64,000 nucleotides of DNA from Tomocerus qinae (GCA_020055645.1 CM034547.1:68854884-68918883), one strand, 5' to 3'. Shown: positions 29,246 through 40,705, numbered from the stretch's first letter. The notes: generated by a model from the letters alone, not told the origin. A program made the numbers and translations.

Positions 29246-32220
29246 ATGCTGAGGTTGGCCTTACGTTTGGCTCTCCTCTGGGCAGTCACTGAGGCTCTCT
29301 TCAGTCTTCGTCTTGGGGAGGATACCGTTCTTTATTGGGACTTGGACTATTCCTCAGGTAAATCAGAAAATTACTCCCTTTCCAACTGTAGCTAAAAAAT
29401 CTATTTTTCGTCTTTTCAGATGAATTCATTGCTGAAGTACATACTAGAAATTTTGATTTTAATGGCGGGTGGGTGGGGATCGGTTTCTCCAATGCTGGAA
29501 ATATATCCGATGGCTCTGGCGACTATTGTGTAGTTTGGAGAAATCATCTAGTGCACCGTAGTGCCCCATACCAACTTACAGATATTCATGTCAATAATGG
29601 ATCCAGCAAAATTGATGTCGATAATCAGCAAGATTGTCAAGATTTTCAGTTCATGCAGGATAATGGAACTTTGAAATGGACTTTCCGCAGAAAATTCGTG
29701 ACTTGTGACATTTTTGATTATGCATTAGAGGTGAGTAATAATCATGCCTTAAAACTATTTAGTACGAGGCCTTTATCAATGCGTAACGTATGAAAATCAC
29801 CTACCTAATTTCGGTTATTAAGTAGCCGAGCTGCTTTATAGGATTGCCTGATCTGTCTGTCTGTCCGTCCGTCTGCCTGTTAGCACGATAACTCAAGAAC
29901 GATATGAGTTAATCAATTGAAACATTTTGAACGTAATCTAGGGATGAAAAGTAAGGTCGAGTTTGAAAGTGGACTAAATTGGACCCTGCCTGCCTGTGGG
30001 CGTGGTTCAAAAACTAAAAATTGGTGTAACTTTAATTATCAACATTGTAAAACATCATGAGATAGCTTGTTCGAAAGGTTATTCGTTAGGTCAGGTCAGT
30101 GTCATGTAATCTGGGTCAAAAGGTCAAAGGTCATTGGAAAATGCAATAAAAACGTCATTTAGCGTGGCACACCCTATGGTTATCTCCGCTACTTTTTTAC
30201 ATCCATTTGACATGGTTTATTAAATTATTCCATATCGTATTACAAAAATACAATAGTAAGTAGTGATATTCTTAGTACGAGATAAACTTTAACTGTCTAT
30301 AGATGTATCTTACAAAGCCGTAAAGTAGAACGATACAATTTACATCATCATTGCCCCCGAGGAAGATTATCTCAGTCATAGTAGATTAGAATATTCTTGA
30401 AAGCAATATCATGTTAATAGAATGTCAACAATTTCGAATGAGGAAGTTGCATGGAAAACCTTTGCAACTGTAATTTGGGGAAAGAAAACATGATGTAGGT
30501 ATTGAGAATAGGCCCGTAATTTATATGCTAAGGAGAGAAGAAAAAACAATCAGCAAGCTGTCAATCTTATTACTACAGGAGGGTACAACACATTTACATT
30601 GGGTGAAGGGAGATGGGCCACTTTATGACATCAAAGGAGTCTCCATCAGCAAAGCTCCAGACTCTGGGTTTAAAAGGATCAGATTTCTGAAGAATAGTAA
30701 TAAGCCACCCCCAATCGACAAAAGAACAGCTTGGAGTTTCAATATCCTCAACTCCAAGGTAAAAGTTCCGAATATCGAGACAATGTATTGGTGTCAAATT
30801 GTCAGATTGCCAGAAAAATTATTAAAACGTCATCATGTAATTCAGGTAACAAAATTTTAAACTAGATTAATTTCCTACAAGTCATTCACCATGATCTATC
30901 TAAATAAATTGGATGGTTCTCAGTTTGGAGCTAACATTCAGGCGGGTAATGAAGAACTGGTTCATCATATGGAAGTTTTTCACTGTCTTACGAAGGTCTC
31001 GGTGGAAATACCTTTGTATGCTGGTCCTTGCGATAATTCACCTCCGGAGATCCGGGTATGTAGCCGGGTGATTGGAGCTTGGGCTATGGGTGCAGAACCC
31101 CTTCGCTACCCACCTGAAGCTGGCTTCCCAATCGGTGGTCCCGACTTCAATCCTTACGTTCGTCTCGAAATGCATTACAACAATCCTTTACTCAAAGCTG
31201 GTAAATCTAAATTAGAAACTTGACTAAATAAAACCGAGATTTCAGAATTAATTTCTTGTAAATAATGATTTATCAGATTGGGTCGACTCAAGTGGAATGA
31301 CATTTTGGGTAACGGAAGAGTTGCGCCGGTACGACGCGGGAGTAATCGAACTTGGGTTGGAGTACAGCGACAAAATGGCCATTCCTCCTAAAATGGATCA
31401 TTTTCTATTGACTGGCATTTGCAATACTGAATGTACATCTGTAGGGTTTCCACCAGAAGGGATCACAGTTTTTGCGTCTCAACTGCACACTCACTTAACA
31501 GGGGCACGCGTTCTCACGCGACATTTTCGCCCGAAAGGAGACAGAACAAAAGTAGAAAATTTCCAACAGCTTCCCGACTTGAACCATGATAATCACTATT
31601 CGACACATTATCAAGAAATCCGACAACTGAAGAATCCCACCCGAGTACTTCCAGTAAGTAATACAAAATAATAATCATAAAATAAAATATTGAGGTATCA
31701 AATATCATCTAGGGAGATGTTTTACTGACAACCTGCGATTTTCGTACATCGGAGAGAGACCAAATTACCCTAGGAGGATTTGCCATCAGCGATGAAATGT
31801 GTGTCAACTACATTCACTATTACCCTCGGAGTAGATTAGAAGTTTGCAAAAGCTCCGTCTCGTGGACATCCCTGAGAGAATATTTTCATTTTATGCAAGA
31901 GTAAGGCTTTTCAATTTCACTGATTCCTTAGGGCGTCTATTAATATTCTGAATGAACTTTCTAGAATGGAAGGTCAAGATATAGAGCCTGAAGGTGCTGT
32001 CTCTGAAAACTACAAGGGAATTAATTGGACTCCTTTTAGGGCACGTCTGCTCTCCGACTTTTACAACCGCTCCCCCATCGATATGCAATGCAATCAAAGC
32101 GACGGTGCACGATTTCCAGGTGATTGGGACAATATGCCTGTAATGCAATTTGCCCCTGTTGATCCACCTCTGAATCCCAATGAACAATGCTACCCTAATG
32201 AGTTTCAACAGCAGAAGTAA
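29246..32220 (+). CDS. MOXD1: DBH-like copper monooxygenase (MOXD1 family)
   Basis: Seven exons (29246-29357, 29420-29730, 30579-30845, 30924-31200, 31277-31653, 31713-31900, 31965-32220) encode 595 residues, close to human MOXD1 in length. A hydrophobic signal peptide covers about residues 1-20. A DOMON domain follows (GGWVGIGFSNAGNISDGSGD, about 55-75). Next come the two copper type II ascorbate-dependent monooxygenase domains. All metal ligands expected from peptidylglycine and dopamine hydroxylases are visible: CuH His244, His245 and His314 (LVHHM, LEMHYNNP), and CuM His393, His395 (QLHTHLTG) and Met477 (SDEMC). The protein should therefore be an active secretory-pathway hydroxylase; the MOXD1 substrate is not known. 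No C-terminal membrane anchor is visible. The start was chosen because it opens the signal peptide. Intron 2 carries a dispersed repeat. Confidence 0.94.
29815..30155 (+). repeat. Dispersed repeat copy in monooxygenase intron 2
   Basis: About 340 bp that matches, in the opposite orientation, the sequence at about 44437-45062. Shared landmarks in order are TTATTAAGT, GCTTTATAGG, GCCTGATCTG, a TCTG/TCCG tetranucleotide run, ATAACTCAAGAACG, GTGGGCGTGGT, ATGAGATAG, GTTCGAAAGGTTATTCGTTAG and finally AGGTCAAAGGTCATTG. It has no open frame of note. It is probably a non-autonomous element; the class is unknown. Edges are approximate. Confidence 0.75.
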
Positions 32221-32317
32221 TCAATAATTAGTGCAACATTATAAATAACAATAATGCGTAGATACTACTAATGATAATTGATTAGTGTAAATCCATAATA
32301 TGTAGTCATAATAATAC

Positions 32318-32323
32318 AATAAA
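32318..32323 (+). terminator. Candidate polyadenylation signal of the monooxygenase gene
   Basis: AATAAA 98 nt after the stop codon, the first canonical signal downstream. A second candidate lies at 32524-32529. Confidence 0.5.
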
Positions 32324-33358
32324 AGGTGCAGTCGACAGTTTTTGAGAAAATTAGAAAATGCCATAACTGTTACAACGAATCAAATAATTAGTACAACTAA
32401 AATCAATCAGTTGTACTTATAATTAGTTAGAGGACAGGTAGTTAGTGTAATAGAAGTAGAAATGTATGTATAAGTGTTTATTAATAATAATTACAGTAAA
32501 TTCTATTACCCAAACCCTTCGCAAATAAAGCTTTGAATCGAACTTTACACCAAAACATTTATGCATAATAATAATACATTACTTTTATTTTGTGGATGCA
32601 ATTGCATGCAAGTTGCAAGGTCTAAATACTCAATCTCATTTACCTCCATTCTCAAGGTACAAACACCCACACGTGAAATTAATTTAAAATACAAGAAATC
32701 TGTCCATCGCATTCTTTTTTTTTTACATAATTTACTATTTCTACGTTTTCACGAAGAAATCAGTAGCAAGTTCTACAATACTAGATTGTAATTGTAACAG
32801 CGCCAATAACATTTGGGAATTTCTCAATTTCCAACAGCCATCACACCATTTTATCACAAGGTTGCTATTCCTTTGTTTGCGGTTATTAAATAATGTGCAC
32901 TATCTCTGTTCTGTAGTACTACATTCATTGATGATTACAATACCACACTTTAAATTATGTTATCAACCATGCGCCCTACATAATTACATACTCGTTGTTT
33001 ATGGGTCGTATTAATGATCAAAATGCGCTGGAGATCAGGTGGATGCAGCAATGAAAGTGTTTCCGAGGCTAATTTTTACCATAGATTATGTCAGTTAGTG
33101 AATGTATTCCAATTACCGGAAAGTGACTGTCCCATGAAAAGGAAATTGTCAACAAATTCCAAGGAAAAACATCAATATCCTTAAAAATGAGTAAAATGAC
33201 ATGCCATATCTTCATTTACTAAAAACAAACTCAATATCAGGTAAGATATAAAATGCACAGATTTGTGTCAAGTGTATTTGGACAGTAAGATATTACACCT
33301 GGAGAAAGATACCCACAAATGGAGGTTTTAAATAGTTTTTTCTGTACAAAATCGTGAG

Positions 33359-33366
33359 TATATAAA
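33359..33366 (+). promoter_or_regulatory. TATA box of TULIP-A
   Basis: TATATAAA, 130 nt upstream of the start codon. A TCGTCACAC sequence about 30 nt further on could hold the start site. The paralogue at 36964 has the same octamer at nearly the same distance, which supports the call. Confidence 0.6.
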
Positions 33367-33488
33367 CACCCAGCTGAAATCCAAATCGTCACACACCCAA
33401 CTAAGTGGAACACGACCAAAGCAAAAATCAATTGACACAGATTTTCTTCGTCCTTTTTATTTTCCAAAATCTTTTTCCATTTTACAAC

Positions 33489-34554
33489 ATGAAGGTGTTA
33501 GTTTTCATCGTAGCTGCCATTGGCCTGGTCAATGCTTACCCAGGTAAGATATTTATTTCAAACATATAAGACAGGTGTTTGAAATTATTTTCCAATAATT
33601 TTAGCCCATTTTGTTGTTTCTCGTCAATAAATATCGTTTTGACCAACAGGAAATAGATTTCAGAGAGAATTTCACTCAAAACTCGTTGAGAAATTAGGAC
33701 TTATTCCAAAATTCGACGATCCCTTACGGCTTAACGATACAACAGTCAATCTGAGTACTCTGAATATAACAAACCTCGAAGGGGTTGCCAGCATAGCGTG
33801 AGTGTCTTCTCATCATATACAATTTATATCTGAATAGTTGTCCATGTTAGATGTAATAATTGAACTGATTTTGCAGTGACTCTGTCGTCACAGGCCTGTC
33901 CACCTTGACAGATTCCGTAAAACTTAATCTTGTTACTCTTGATGTCAATGTGACAGTGAATATTTCACGAGCAGATGTTTCAGGTACAATACTAACATGA
34001 AAATGTTGAAACTTAGGTAGAAAGAAAGTTGGGCTAAACATTTCTTTGATACAGGGAAGTACAATGCGGATGCATCCTATTCGACTCCAGAACTAGGAAA
34101 ACTGCATATTACAGGTTCAGGGGCATATAATGGCTATGTCAAGAATGCCCGCATAAATGTCGGAGGCAGACTGCAGGTCAATGTCATTACTAGCAAAGTT
34201 CGCATCACCCGACTCCGCATGGCTGTGAGTTTCGACGAGGTTCATGCCTATGGAGAAAATGCAGCGATCAATGGTCAACTCATTGATTGGGATACTCTCA
34301 ACCCACAAATCAAACCCATTTTCGATAAACTTTTTGTTGAACACAACGACTTGATCCTCTCCATTGCTACAGACGTCTTGAACGAAATTCTTGGGGTATG
34401 TACTCTTTACACCTAATCTGACATATTATATGCTGTGCTCATTAGTTACTTTTATAATAGTTATAATAAGAATAACTTAACAAATAGTAATTGCATGTCT
34501 TTCCCATTTCAGCGATACACACTGGCAGAGCTTATCGAAATCATTCTAGGATGA
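33489..34554 (+). CDS. Secreted TULIP-fold protein A (JHBP/takeout or group-7-allergen-like)
   Basis: Five exons (33489-33543, 33650-33797, 33877-33983, 34055-34395, 34513-34554) encode 230 residues. The first 16 are a signal peptide ending in LVNA. The mature protein has five N-glycosylation sequons, three of them clustered (Asn47, Asn52, Asn57). The pattern VVTGLSTL, a hydrophobic strand region, SGKYN, GKLHITGSGAYNG, then a C-terminal amphipathic helix resembles juvenile-hormone-binding/takeout proteins and mite group-7 allergens, both TULIP-superfamily lipid binders. A secreted carrier of a small hydrophobic ligand is the likely role, but this is inferred from fold-level similarity only. 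It is the left member of a tandem pair with the gene at 36964; third and fourth exons have identical lengths (107 and 341 nt) and all intron phases agree. Confidence 0.82.
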
Positions 34555-34686
34555 AATATCGGCACTGACAACTTCATACATCATTTCTTTATACAATTTC
34601 TTGATACTTAGTCTTAATGCTGTAATAGATGAAGAGAACTTCTAATTACATTCTATTTTACATTTTTTATGATGCATACGATAGTG

Positions 34687-34692
34687 AATAAA
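34687..34692 (+). terminator. Candidate polyadenylation signal of TULIP-A
   Basis: AATAAA 133 nt after the stop codon; a second copy lies at 34706-34711. Either would give a short 3' UTR. Confidence 0.55.
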
Positions 34693-34776
34693 AGTGAGCG
34701 ATTCAAATAAAGTACATTCTTTCCTGGTCGAAAAACTTATTTTCTCTAAATACTTTACATACTGCATAATATAAAC

Positions 34777-35395
34777 TACTAGCTGGTTAACCCGTCAAAC
34801 GACAGGGCTTTTTTCACCTTAGCAAAATTAAAGATTCAAATATGACTAATCTTAAGAGTCCTGATTTTTCATACCACAGTTTACTATGTAAATTGATTGT
34901 TGACACCCAACACAAAACCCTATGTTGAAACCGAGCATAGTAAAAGATATTGTCACTTGGTCACAGTATCAATTATTCAAATTCACTTATAATAATTTTT
35001 ATCAGTTCCATCTAGGGTCCCATTCCACCCGAAACAAAAATAATTTTTTCATCGACACGTAGACCGCACCCTTCCCTGACCCTTCCCAAATAAAGTATAA
35101 CTTGTTAATAGACATTTAGTCCTCACCTTCCCACCCTTCCCTGCTTTCGAAATAAAATATAACGTTTTCTTCCGCACGCAGTCTCCATTTTCCCACCTCA
35201 CCATTTCCCCAAATAACATCATGTTTCATTGACATGTATTCCCAACCTCCCTGCACCTTTTCAAATAAAATATAAACTATATAAAATAATATATGTAAAA
35301 TAAATAAACTTTCACATCGCCATGTAGTATCCACCTCCCCATTACTTCCCCAAAATAATATATAATGTTGTCATCCACATGTACTCTCCATGTAA
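34777..35395. repeat. Degenerate tandem repeat, unit about 60 bp, with a repeat-like leader
   Basis: From about 35043 to 35392 there are roughly five diverged units. Each contains a C-rich stretch (CACCTTCCC-like), then AAATAAAATATAA, then a CATCGACATGTAGTC-like segment. The stretch before them begins with ACTAGCTGGTTAACCCGTC at 34777. That start resembles the ACTAGCTG...CCCG ends seen in many arthropod interspersed repeats (recalled from memory). Non-coding. Confidence 0.6.
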
Positions 35396-35412
35396 CATCC
35401 ATTCCTAGAATA

Positions 35413-35601
35413 GAGGGAGTCAACATGGTCTAATAGGGAGTCAACATGCTCTAATAGGGAGTCAACATGCTCTAATAGGGATTCAACATGCTCTAATAGG
35501 GATTCAACATGCTCTAATAGGGAGTCAACATGCTCTAATAGGGATTCAACATGCTCTAATAGGGATTCAACATGCTCTAATAGGGATTCAACATGCTCTA
35601 A
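35413..35601. repeat. 21-bp minisatellite, nine copies
   Basis: Nine head-to-tail copies of GGGAGTCAACATGCTCTAATA with few substitutions, mainly GGGAGT versus GGGATT and one GGTC variant in the first copy. Because 21 is a multiple of three, the minus strand reads as a seven-residue LLEHVES repeat. I regard that frame as a by-product: it has no domain and no splice-consistent neighbours. Confidence 0.92.
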
Positions 35602-36838
35602 AAAGGGCTGGACAAACATACGAACAAACTACTGGAAATTATAGTATAGTATAGATAAGCTTGGAGTTTTTTAATTTTCACATTGATAAAAGGTTAAAAT
35701 GAGGATTGTAGTATTTCTTTTTGCTTATACAAATATTGCTATGATGTAATTGTATTAACCTCATCCTTTTTTTACTGATATATGATAATATGACATGCCA
35801 ATACTTAAATTGGGACAAATACAGGTTCCACGTCATTATCATGGGAGGATAATGCCCGAGATGCATTTATAGTTAAAAACAAAGCTTTAAATAAAGGTGA
35901 AAATCGTCACTCTTGGATCATTGAAATATTTAAATAACTCAGAATGTGAAGAACTTCATTTTAACGTCAAAATAACTTCGTAAAACCCAAATCGTAAATT
36001 TTGAAATTGAAAATTTTCACTACCTTCGTGAAACCTGAACTATAAACTAAAATTAAATCTTTCAAAAACAATGCACTTCTTTCTCTGTATGCAAAGTCAT
36101 TCCATAATTTTAAATATAAGTAAGTATTCGCATTATAAAATTTAGACTAAAGACTCAATCTACAGGAGCAGTGGCGTCATTTTGTGTAAAACAATTTATG
36201 GAAAACAGAAGATGTGTAATTAATGAATGTAAATCATGAAGTGCGCACCTGCATATCATGAGACGGAAAAACAGCATTTCTAAAACTCAGTTGTTCACCT
36301 TAAAATCTCTGATCTTTGCTCTCGTATCAACAGAAACAGGTGGATTTACCTGATATACTGTATTATTCATTATTTATGTAATTGTTTCAGGCCCCAAAAG
36401 AGTAATCTACTCAATACAGGTGTTGATAAGAAATAATGATAAACACAGAGGGAATGAGTGAAATGTATTTATATTAAATTATTCCCATCTCATCGTCAAA
36501 TTGTAATTAAAGAATATTTAAATGTATTTACAATTTTGCAATATGATATACAGATATATAATTTTGAGGATGAGCAGAGCCAAGCCAAATATAAGTGTGC
36601 ACCTGTTCTACTCTGATATAGATAGTGTGCAAAAGGAAAATTCGGCACTTGACAATCGGGTATCTTATACAATAATAACTCCAAATATGCACCTGTTGCA
36701 AAAACATTTCCACTATATCTATAGTTAGTCATTGTACTTGAACGGTCATTGAGGATATACAAAAGTAAACAGACTTGATCATGCATCTTGGCATCATCAA
36801 TTTTGACAGCTAATTAGCACAGGTGTTTTTTGGAACAG
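35602..36838. other. Spacer between the tandem TULIP genes
   Basis: AT-rich, non-coding. I see no exon or further copy of the TULIP gene. Overlapping short frames near 36500-36790 on both strands have no recognisable content. Confidence 0.55.
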
Positions 36839-36846
36839 TATATAAA
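36839..36846 (+). promoter_or_regulatory. TATA box of TULIP-B
   Basis: TATATAAA 125 nt upstream of the start codon. CACAGTCTC at 36871, about 32 nt downstream, is a plausible initiator. The octamer and spacing match the paralogue's promoter. Confidence 0.65.
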
Positions 36847-36963
36847 GAAAATCATTTTTCACCATTTCCACACAGTCTCATCTTTAGATTTTCCCTTTAC
36901 TACTTTTCTCTAAGTAGATTCATTTTCTACCCTTTTTCGTCTCAACTCAATAAAATAGCAAAA

Positions 36964-38325
36964 ATGAAGGTCTTTGCAATTATTGCCGCTATTGTCTTCG
37001 TGGCTAAAAGCTCTTCTGCTATGGTTGTAGCTCCAGGTTGGTAACTAATTTAAAATTACTCTCTCTAAAATCTAAACAGCATTACTTCAACTAGTATTTT
37101 CATTGTACAATTAAAATATTTATTTGAACCTTTTTGCAGTTACTTTACAGGAACTGAAACAGCAATTTCATGACAAGTTTGCAACAAAGGGCATTGTTCC
37201 TCCTCAAGATGATCCGTTGCTTTTAAATGACACAACTTTGTTCATTAACTCGACACGGTTTAATGCAGAACTTAGCATTTCGTATGTACTCTAAATACTC
37301 ATGTTTTTTCGCCCATTATTCTGCTACAATTTTTCTGAACCTATTTTTAATTCGTTTTTAGGGATTCTGTTGTCACTGGTTTGTCTCAAATGTTAGACAG
37401 CTTACGATTCAACTTAGCCACATTAGACGTCGATATTGAATTCACTTTACCGGAAGTTGCTATTTCAGGTGAGTATCATTTACATAGAATTTTACATTAG
37501 AACCAGTGTTCGATGACCAGCCGGCTGGTTGGTTAAAATGGCTGGCTAAAATGGTTGAAATTCTTTGTTAGCAAGTGGCTGAAATGGCAAAAATGGCTGA
37601 AATGGCCAAAAATAGTCAAATGAGGCCATATGAACTGACAAAATCATCCTTGATTTGGCGGGCAATTTAAAAAACCATGTTTTTTGGCCATTTTGGCCAC
37701 TAGCCATTTCAGCCACTTTAGCCAGCTGGCTGGTCAAAATCATTTTTAGCCGGCTAAAATAGAACAGTTGCTATATTATGAACTGGTGCAATAAGTATGA
37801 TTTTTTGTCACAAAGGTCGTTACAACATTGATGGAACTATCGACTCTCCCGATTATGGACTTTTGAATGTGACTGGTCAAGGGGCATACCGTGCGTCAGC
37901 AAAAAATGGACTCGCTTCCGCTGGTGGTCGATTGCAAGTCATAATTGTCACCAACAGAGTTAGAGTAGTAAATGTTCGCTTAAATGCGTCTTTTGAGGAG
38001 GCCGAGGTATACGCTGAAAACGCTGCCCTCAGTGGACATCTCATCGACTGGGATGCGGTGAATGCCAATATCAAAGAGCTCTTCGACCAAACATTCGCAA
38101 AGTATTACGAAGATGTTAGGACTCTTATTACTGATGCCGTAAATGAAATTCTTGGGGTAAGTTAAGAATGCAACTAATGATGCAATTCTGTTCTAATAAA
38201 TGTAATATCCAAAAATACATAATATAATTTCCCATTTACAGCAATACACGTTAGCAGAAATTATTGCCATTATTATTGGAGCCGGAGGCGGAAACGAAAA
38301 CTATTCTAAACTTGATGTCAATTGA
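36964..38325 (+). CDS. Secreted TULIP-fold protein B, paralogue of TULIP-A
   Basis: Five exons (36964-37036, 37140-37281, 37362-37468, 37816-38156, 38242-38325) encode 248 residues. An upstream in-frame ATG at 36823 would add residues before the signal peptide; I chose 36964 because it begins the signal sequence (MKVFAIIAAIVFVAKSSSA) and lies downstream of the TATA box. Similarity to TULIP-A runs the full length, strongest in the fourth exon (LIDWD and DAVNEILG at the same places). Sequons NDT, NST and NVT are present. The C-terminus is longer than in A, with a Gly-rich GAGGGNENYSKLDVN extension. Intron 3 (347 nt) is swollen by an inverted repeat, whereas the same intron in A is 71 nt. Role as for A: probably a secreted lipid or small-ligand carrier, by inference. 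Confidence 0.82.
37506..37765. repeat. Imperfect inverted repeat in TULIP-B intron 3
   Basis: The left half carries repeats of AAAATGGCTGGCTAAAATGG-like sequence beginning with GACCAGCCGGCTGGTTGG. The right half carries the reverse (CATTTCAGCCACTTTAGCC, then CAGCTGGCTGGTCAAAATC and AGCCGGCTAAAAT). The arms would fold back on each other. The matching intron in the paralogue lacks it, so it is probably an insertion such as a small foldback element. Edges are approximate. Confidence 0.65.
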
Positions 38326-38429
38326 AAATTACAAAATAATCCATTGTTAAAATACAATCACAATACGGTTGATGACTAAAATGTACTTGTTAAATTGGAA
38401 ACAAAATTGTACAAAATTTATTCCACGTC

Positions 38430-38435
38430 AATAAA
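38430..38435 (+). terminator. Candidate polyadenylation signal of TULIP-B
   Basis: AATAAA 105 nt after the stop codon. It lies within 20 nt of the opposite-strand signals for PRP4. Confidence 0.6.
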
Positions 38436-38447
38436 TATGAACTTCCT

Positions 38448-38453
38448 TTTATT
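38448..38453 (-). terminator. Candidate polyadenylation signal of PRP4
   Basis: TTTATT on the plus strand (AATAAA on the minus), about 150 nt past the PRP4 stop. Another lies at 38417-38422. The transcripts of PRP4 and TULIP-B would meet or overlap here. Confidence 0.5.
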
Positions 38454-38604
38454 ACAAAGAAAACTGATAACATAAAATATCATTTATAACTACACAAGAT
38501 AGATTTAGCTGTAATACACAATACAAACACATTTGTACAGTACAATACAAACATACAAATGAACGTTGGTTGAGTGACATACAAAAATAAGTCTAAATCT
38601 AATG

Positions 38605-40705
38605 TTACGAATAGTCAGGGGACCATATCTTAAATGTTCTATCAAAAGAAGATGTAGCAATATATTGTCCATTAGGAGAAATGTCAACGCACATAACTCT
38701 GCCATCGTGGCCACTCAATGTCTTCAGGGGCTGCCAAGTGTTACTTAACCAGAGCTGAAAAAATTACAAACATTTTAAAGGTTAATTAATATACAACTCA
38801 TAAACTTATCCACTACTATACGTTTAATCTTAAAGTTAGTTATAAGTAATAATAGTAATATTGCTATTTTAGTACCTTAGCAGTTTTGTCATATGAAGAC
38901 GTTGCAATAAACTGGCCTTCGCCAGGTTGAAACTTGACTCCAGAGACTAAGTTAGTATGTGCTGGAATAGTATAAATACAAGCACGTTGGCGTATATCCC
39001 ACACCTTACATGAGTGATCTTCACTTCCAGTTGTAGCTTGATATCTAAATGTTAAAATTTTAATTACATATTTCACTATTTAATTCAAAGCAAAAAACAT
39101 CATTAAAACATTAAAAGACAATACTAACCCATTTGGTGAAAAATCAATTCCTAGGATGCTCTTCAAATGTCCTTCTAAAAACATAACGCACCTTCCTGTT
39201 CTTAGGTCCCAAACTCGTCCAAACGAATCCATACCTCTGAAATACCAAAAAGCAATTTTTGAACTTTTTATTTGGGCAATGATGGCTAGCAATATTAACA
39301 AAGATATGAAAAGCTGCACAGTGTGCGTACCCTGTCACTGCTAATGATCCATCAATTTGGAACGCCACACAATATACTGGTTTACTGTGACCTTCCTGAT
39401 GCAAAACTTCCTCTTTTTGTTCCAAATCCCATAATCTCCACGAAGAGTCGAAGCAGCATGTCGCTAAAAATCTTCCAGACGGATGGTAGGCCAAACGAGA
39501 CACACGAAAGGAATGGCCAGGAACTTCTGCTATTGGATCTTCATTGACAAGATTCCACAATTTAACAGCTCCGTCGGCGCCGCAGGATGCCAAACAGCAT
39601 GCTTTATCGTCCAATGAAAGTGTAGCTTGAGGATGGAAAACGACACAGCCTACGTTATTTAAATGACCTTTCAAAGTACGTATTTCTTTACAACCAGGAG
39701 CAGTCCACAATTTTATCAATCCACTCCTGAAAAAATCAATGACAACCAGTTAGGTATGGTCTATAAAAATGGAAGTTTACAAAAAAATTTATTGAAATGT
39801 ACCATGAAGCAGTGGCTAGAACTTCCGAATTAGGACTAAACTGAATGAAAGACAGTGGTCTACTATCTCCAACTTGACTGCTTTGATTTGTAATAACTTG
39901 TAACTTTTTCTGCAACTCTTGTCTTCGCGCTGTTCTAATATTGTCCGGAATATTTCTTTGATTCCTTGCCTCGTCTAAACGAGCTTTGGCTCTTGGAAGA
40001 GAATATTCTAAAAGTGAATAACCCCAATCGATTAACCATTATTTTCAACGGAAATATTTTATTAGCAGCTAATAGAAGTTAATAAATAATTGTCACCTAG
40101 TATAGCTTGACGAGCAATTCGCAAAGTTTCAGGCCCTTCGTGATACCAAGTTGCTGTGTCCTGTTCTCTTTCCGTTGGCTTCTCCGATTCCAGTTTGTCC
40201 CTTTTCAATAAAGATTCCATTCCTGTCCTAGATTTTTAAAAATGTCATCATTTAAGTACACCAGCTAAAACAATAACATTGTCTACAAAGAAATAGATAT
40301 AAATGAAATAGCGCTCTGCAAGAAAATAAAATACCTAGACAAAACTTCTTTTAATCTCTGACGACGATCTGCAGGACCTTCGCCAAAATAACAGATTGGC
40401 TCTCCTAGTGTCCTTAAGTCCTTTTTAACTTCTTCATCATCAGTGCTAACATTCATTAAACGCACTCGCCTTCTTCTTTCTAACTCATCCAGTGTTGCTT
40501 TTTTATCTTTTGACATAACATTGTCATCCATCTTCATATAGTCTGTAGGTCAAACCAAAAATTATATAATAGTATGCCCTTATTTATAAAAAGTCAATAA
40601 TTTATATAAGTTCATCTTTATTATTTGTTAATATGTACCTGTAGATATATTTATGTTGCCTGCTTTAATAGCAGTTTGTATTGCTTCCGAATCTTCTGAA
40701 TCCAT
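38605..40705 (-). CDS. PRPF4: U4/U6 small nuclear ribonucleoprotein PRP4 (WD40)
   Basis: Eight exons, in transcript order 40705-40639, 40542-40335, 40227-40097, 40007-39803, 39726-39331, 39236-39129, 39044-38876 and 38754-38605, encode 477 residues. Human PRPF4 is 522. The second exon holds the PRP4-like splicing-factor motif ([11 protein letters not shown], then [20 protein letters not shown]). From about residue 185 to the end are seven WD40 repeats, including the well-conserved [18 protein letters not shown] and [18 protein letters not shown]4 is a core protein of the U4/U6.U5 tri-snRNP that pairs with PRP3 and acts in spliceosome assembly in the nucleus. All junctions are GT-AG and phases close. 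The gene is convergent with TULIP-B, the stops being about 280 nt apart. Confidence 0.96.

Larger units (their letters stand above)
32221..33488. other. Monooxygenase 3' UTR and spacer
   Basis: Non-coding, AT-rich. It holds AATAAA at 32318-32323 and another at 32524-32529 that may end the monooxygenase transcript, and the TATA box of the next gene near its right end. A homopolymeric T run lies near 32716-32724. Confidence 0.6.

Noticed and set aside
35371-35619. 82-codon frame of repeated LLEHVES
   Set aside because: Produced by a 21-bp repeat in frame; no domain, splice sites or conservation evidence. Kept only as a repeat observation.
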